A stretch of DNA of 7,363 nt, from assembly GCA_948960675.1 (NCBI GenBank), contig CARDPF010000154.1, forward strand, positions 1-7,363, in the 5' to 3' direction. The notes beneath the pieces were generated by a model. It saw nothing but the letters and a program-made list of their open reading frames with translations, had not been told where the DNA came from and did not search any database. This DNA comes from an uncultured Eisenbergiella sp. (GTDB taxonomy: Bacteria > Bacillota > Clostridia > Lachnospirales > Lachnospiraceae). Shown here piece by piece: positions 6,203-7,363 of this stretch (positions within the stretch are counted from its first letter, which is position 1; each line of letters begins with the position of its first letter). A program made the position numbers and the translations under genes.

Positions 6203-7363
6203 ATGGGGGAAAAGATGGCGGCTGGGAGAAGGGCGCATGGCAATGGTTCTGGAAGGGGGAAAAAGGGCATCGGGCAATGCCTGTGCGCGCTGCTTGGCTT
6301 GACGCTTTTATGGGGGGCATCCCTTTTTTGGAAAAAAGACGCGCTATGGGAGGAACCCGGGCAGGATGGGGACGGCTATTACATGCTAAAGTCCCGGGAA
6401 GATTTTGTGTGGTTTGTCAAAAAAGTGCGGGGTGGGGAGGAGGATTTGAATGCCCGCCTGTTTTCCGATATTGTGTTGAACGATACCGCAGACCGGGAAC
6501 AGTGGGAGGATAGGCCGCCGGTAAACCGATACCCCTGCATGATGTATTATAACGGCCATTTTGACGGGAACGGCCATGCGCTGTCTGGGTATTATTCGGC
6601 GCAGGAGGCTCCTGTCTTTTTTGAATTGGGGGAATGCTCCCGGGTGACGGGCCTCAGCGTGCAAAAATCGTTTTTTTACACGGATTTTGGGGAGGGCTCC
6701 TATCTGGATGACGACGGGGAATGCAATGTGCTTCCGGCCGGGGCTTTGTGCTATGAAAACTGTGGTACGATAGAAAACTGTACGGTGGAGGCAAGGGTTT
6801 TGGGCGCCTGGAGCGCCGGGGGAATTGCCGTGGTCAACAAGGGGACGGTGGCGGACTGCCGCTTTTTGGGAGTGCTGGAAGCGGGACAAGAGATCTGCGA
6901 CCGGGAGCAGGAGGAGCGGTGGGCGGTGGAAACCGTGTACGCAGGGGGCATATGCCGGACGAACCGGGGCAGGATTTTGGATTGTACCAATGAATCTTCG
7001 GTTTGTCTGGGGGCCGTCACAAGGGAAAAATATATGAATTACGCCGCCGGGGGGATTGCCGGAACCGTGGAGGAGGAGGGGACGGTGGAGAACTGCCGCA
7101 ATCTTGGAAGCGTGACCTGTGTGCAGCTGGCCGGCGGGATTGCAGGGGCCAATACCGGGCGCATCACGGGATGTACAAACGACGGCAGCGTCCGTGTGGA
7201 GGAGGATGAATTGGGATATGTCCATTCCCTGATCACGGCGGGAATCTGTGCTTCCAACGGGGGAATGGTGCAGGATTGCTACAACGCAGGACCGGTCACA
7301 ATCCGCCAGCAATGGGTGAGTTATTTTGCGCCTGTCTGCGCAATTGCCTGTAACCTGATTAAC
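6203..7363 (+). CDS. GLUG-repeat surface protein, C-terminus off the window
   Basis: Partial secreted or membrane-anchored repeat protein, 387 residues to the right edge with no stop. The basic N-terminus (1-21) is followed by a hydrophobic stretch at about 22-43, a signal peptide or anchor. Residues 60-92 (SREDFVWFVKKVRGG, then NARLFSDIVLND) and 116-131 (YNGHFDGNGHALSGYY) match the lead-in common to GLUG-type proteins. Six repeats of about 23-28 residues follow, starting near 179, 205, 247, 282, 310 and 345. Their pattern is AGGI..N.G.I..C.N.G.V, which suggests a beta-solenoid. A cysteine sits at the same place in each turn: C193, C219, C261, C298, C324 and C359. Function is unknown; adhesion or polymer binding is a guess. 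Start ATG 6203 is chosen, and ATG 6215 with a GGGGG site six bases upstream is equally possible. It begins 22 nt after the preceding stop, so it is probably co-transcribed with the acylation pair. Confidence 0.83.
   Translation, partial: MGEKMAAGRRAHGNGSGRGKKGIGQCLCALLGLTLLWGASLFWKKDALWEEPGQDGDGYYMLKSREDFVWFVKKVRGGEEDLNARLFSDIVLNDTADREQWEDRPPVNRYPCMMYYNGHFDGNGHALSGYYSAQEAPVFFELGECSRVTGLSVQKSFFYTDFGEGSYLDDDGECNVLPAGALCYENCGTIENCTVEARVLGAWSAGGIAVVNKGTVADCRFLGVLEAGQEICDREQEERWAVETVYAGGICRTNRGRILDCTNESSVCLGAVTREKYMNYAAGGIAGTVEEEGTVENCRNLGSVTCVQLAGGIAGANTGRITGCTNDGSVRVEEDELGYVHSLITAGICASNGGMVQDCYNAGPVTIRQQWVSYFAPVCAIACNLIN

Noticed and set aside
6386..7312. 308-codon minus-strand open frame at the right edge
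   Set aside because: It is antisense to the GLUG-repeat gene, whose plus-strand reading shows regular repeats and a signal segment; the minus-strand product has no recognisable domain.
1..7363. CRISPR arrays, tRNA/rRNA genes, insertion sequences and prophage genes
   Set aside because: No regularly spaced direct repeats, tRNA cloverleaf, transposase or terminal inverted repeats were seen by reading both strands.

Overview
The window looks like a contig end from a Clostridia-type Firmicute, most likely a gut Lachnospiraceae-like organism. The evidence is a YitT-family membrane protein, a classical T-box leader, AGGAG-type ribosome binding sites, a TrpB2-class enzyme and a GLUG-repeat surface protein. 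The exact taxon cannot be read from the sequence. The first 48 bases are not biological: they are Illumina library adapter plus an index, so genomic sequence starts at base 49.

Left part (49-1273, minus strand): a YitT-type membrane protein is followed 54 nt downstream by the N-terminal 71 residues of an S66-type LD-carboxypeptidase, which is cut off by the adapter. The two probably form one operon that reads off the left edge.

Centre (1274-1881): a 608-nt divergent intergenic region. It carries a near-consensus sigma-70-type promoter (TTGACA, 17 nt, TATTCT) followed by a T-box riboswitch. The specifier triplet is TGG (Trp), the antiterminator bulge is TGGTACC, and a strong competing terminator ends in a T run. 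A nested inverted repeat of unknown role lies upstream of the promoter.

Right part (1882-7363, plus strand): four closely spaced genes. They are a stand-alone TrpB2-type tryptophan synthase beta chain, an MBOAT (AlgI/DltB-like) membrane acyltransferase starting 1 nt after the trpB2 stop, a membrane-anchored SGNH-type protein, and a GLUG-repeat protein that runs off the right edge. A frame change breaks the SGNH-type gene near its 3' end, leaving its last ~60 codons in another frame.

How they fit together: the T-box senses uncharged tRNA-Trp and should switch on trpB2 when tryptophan is scarce. No promoter or terminator is visible between trpB2 and the following genes. The same signal could therefore also control a cell-surface acylation module (MBOAT plus SGNH) and a secreted or anchored surface protein. 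That link between tryptophan status and envelope modification is the most unusual aspect of the window, and it is inferred from layout alone.
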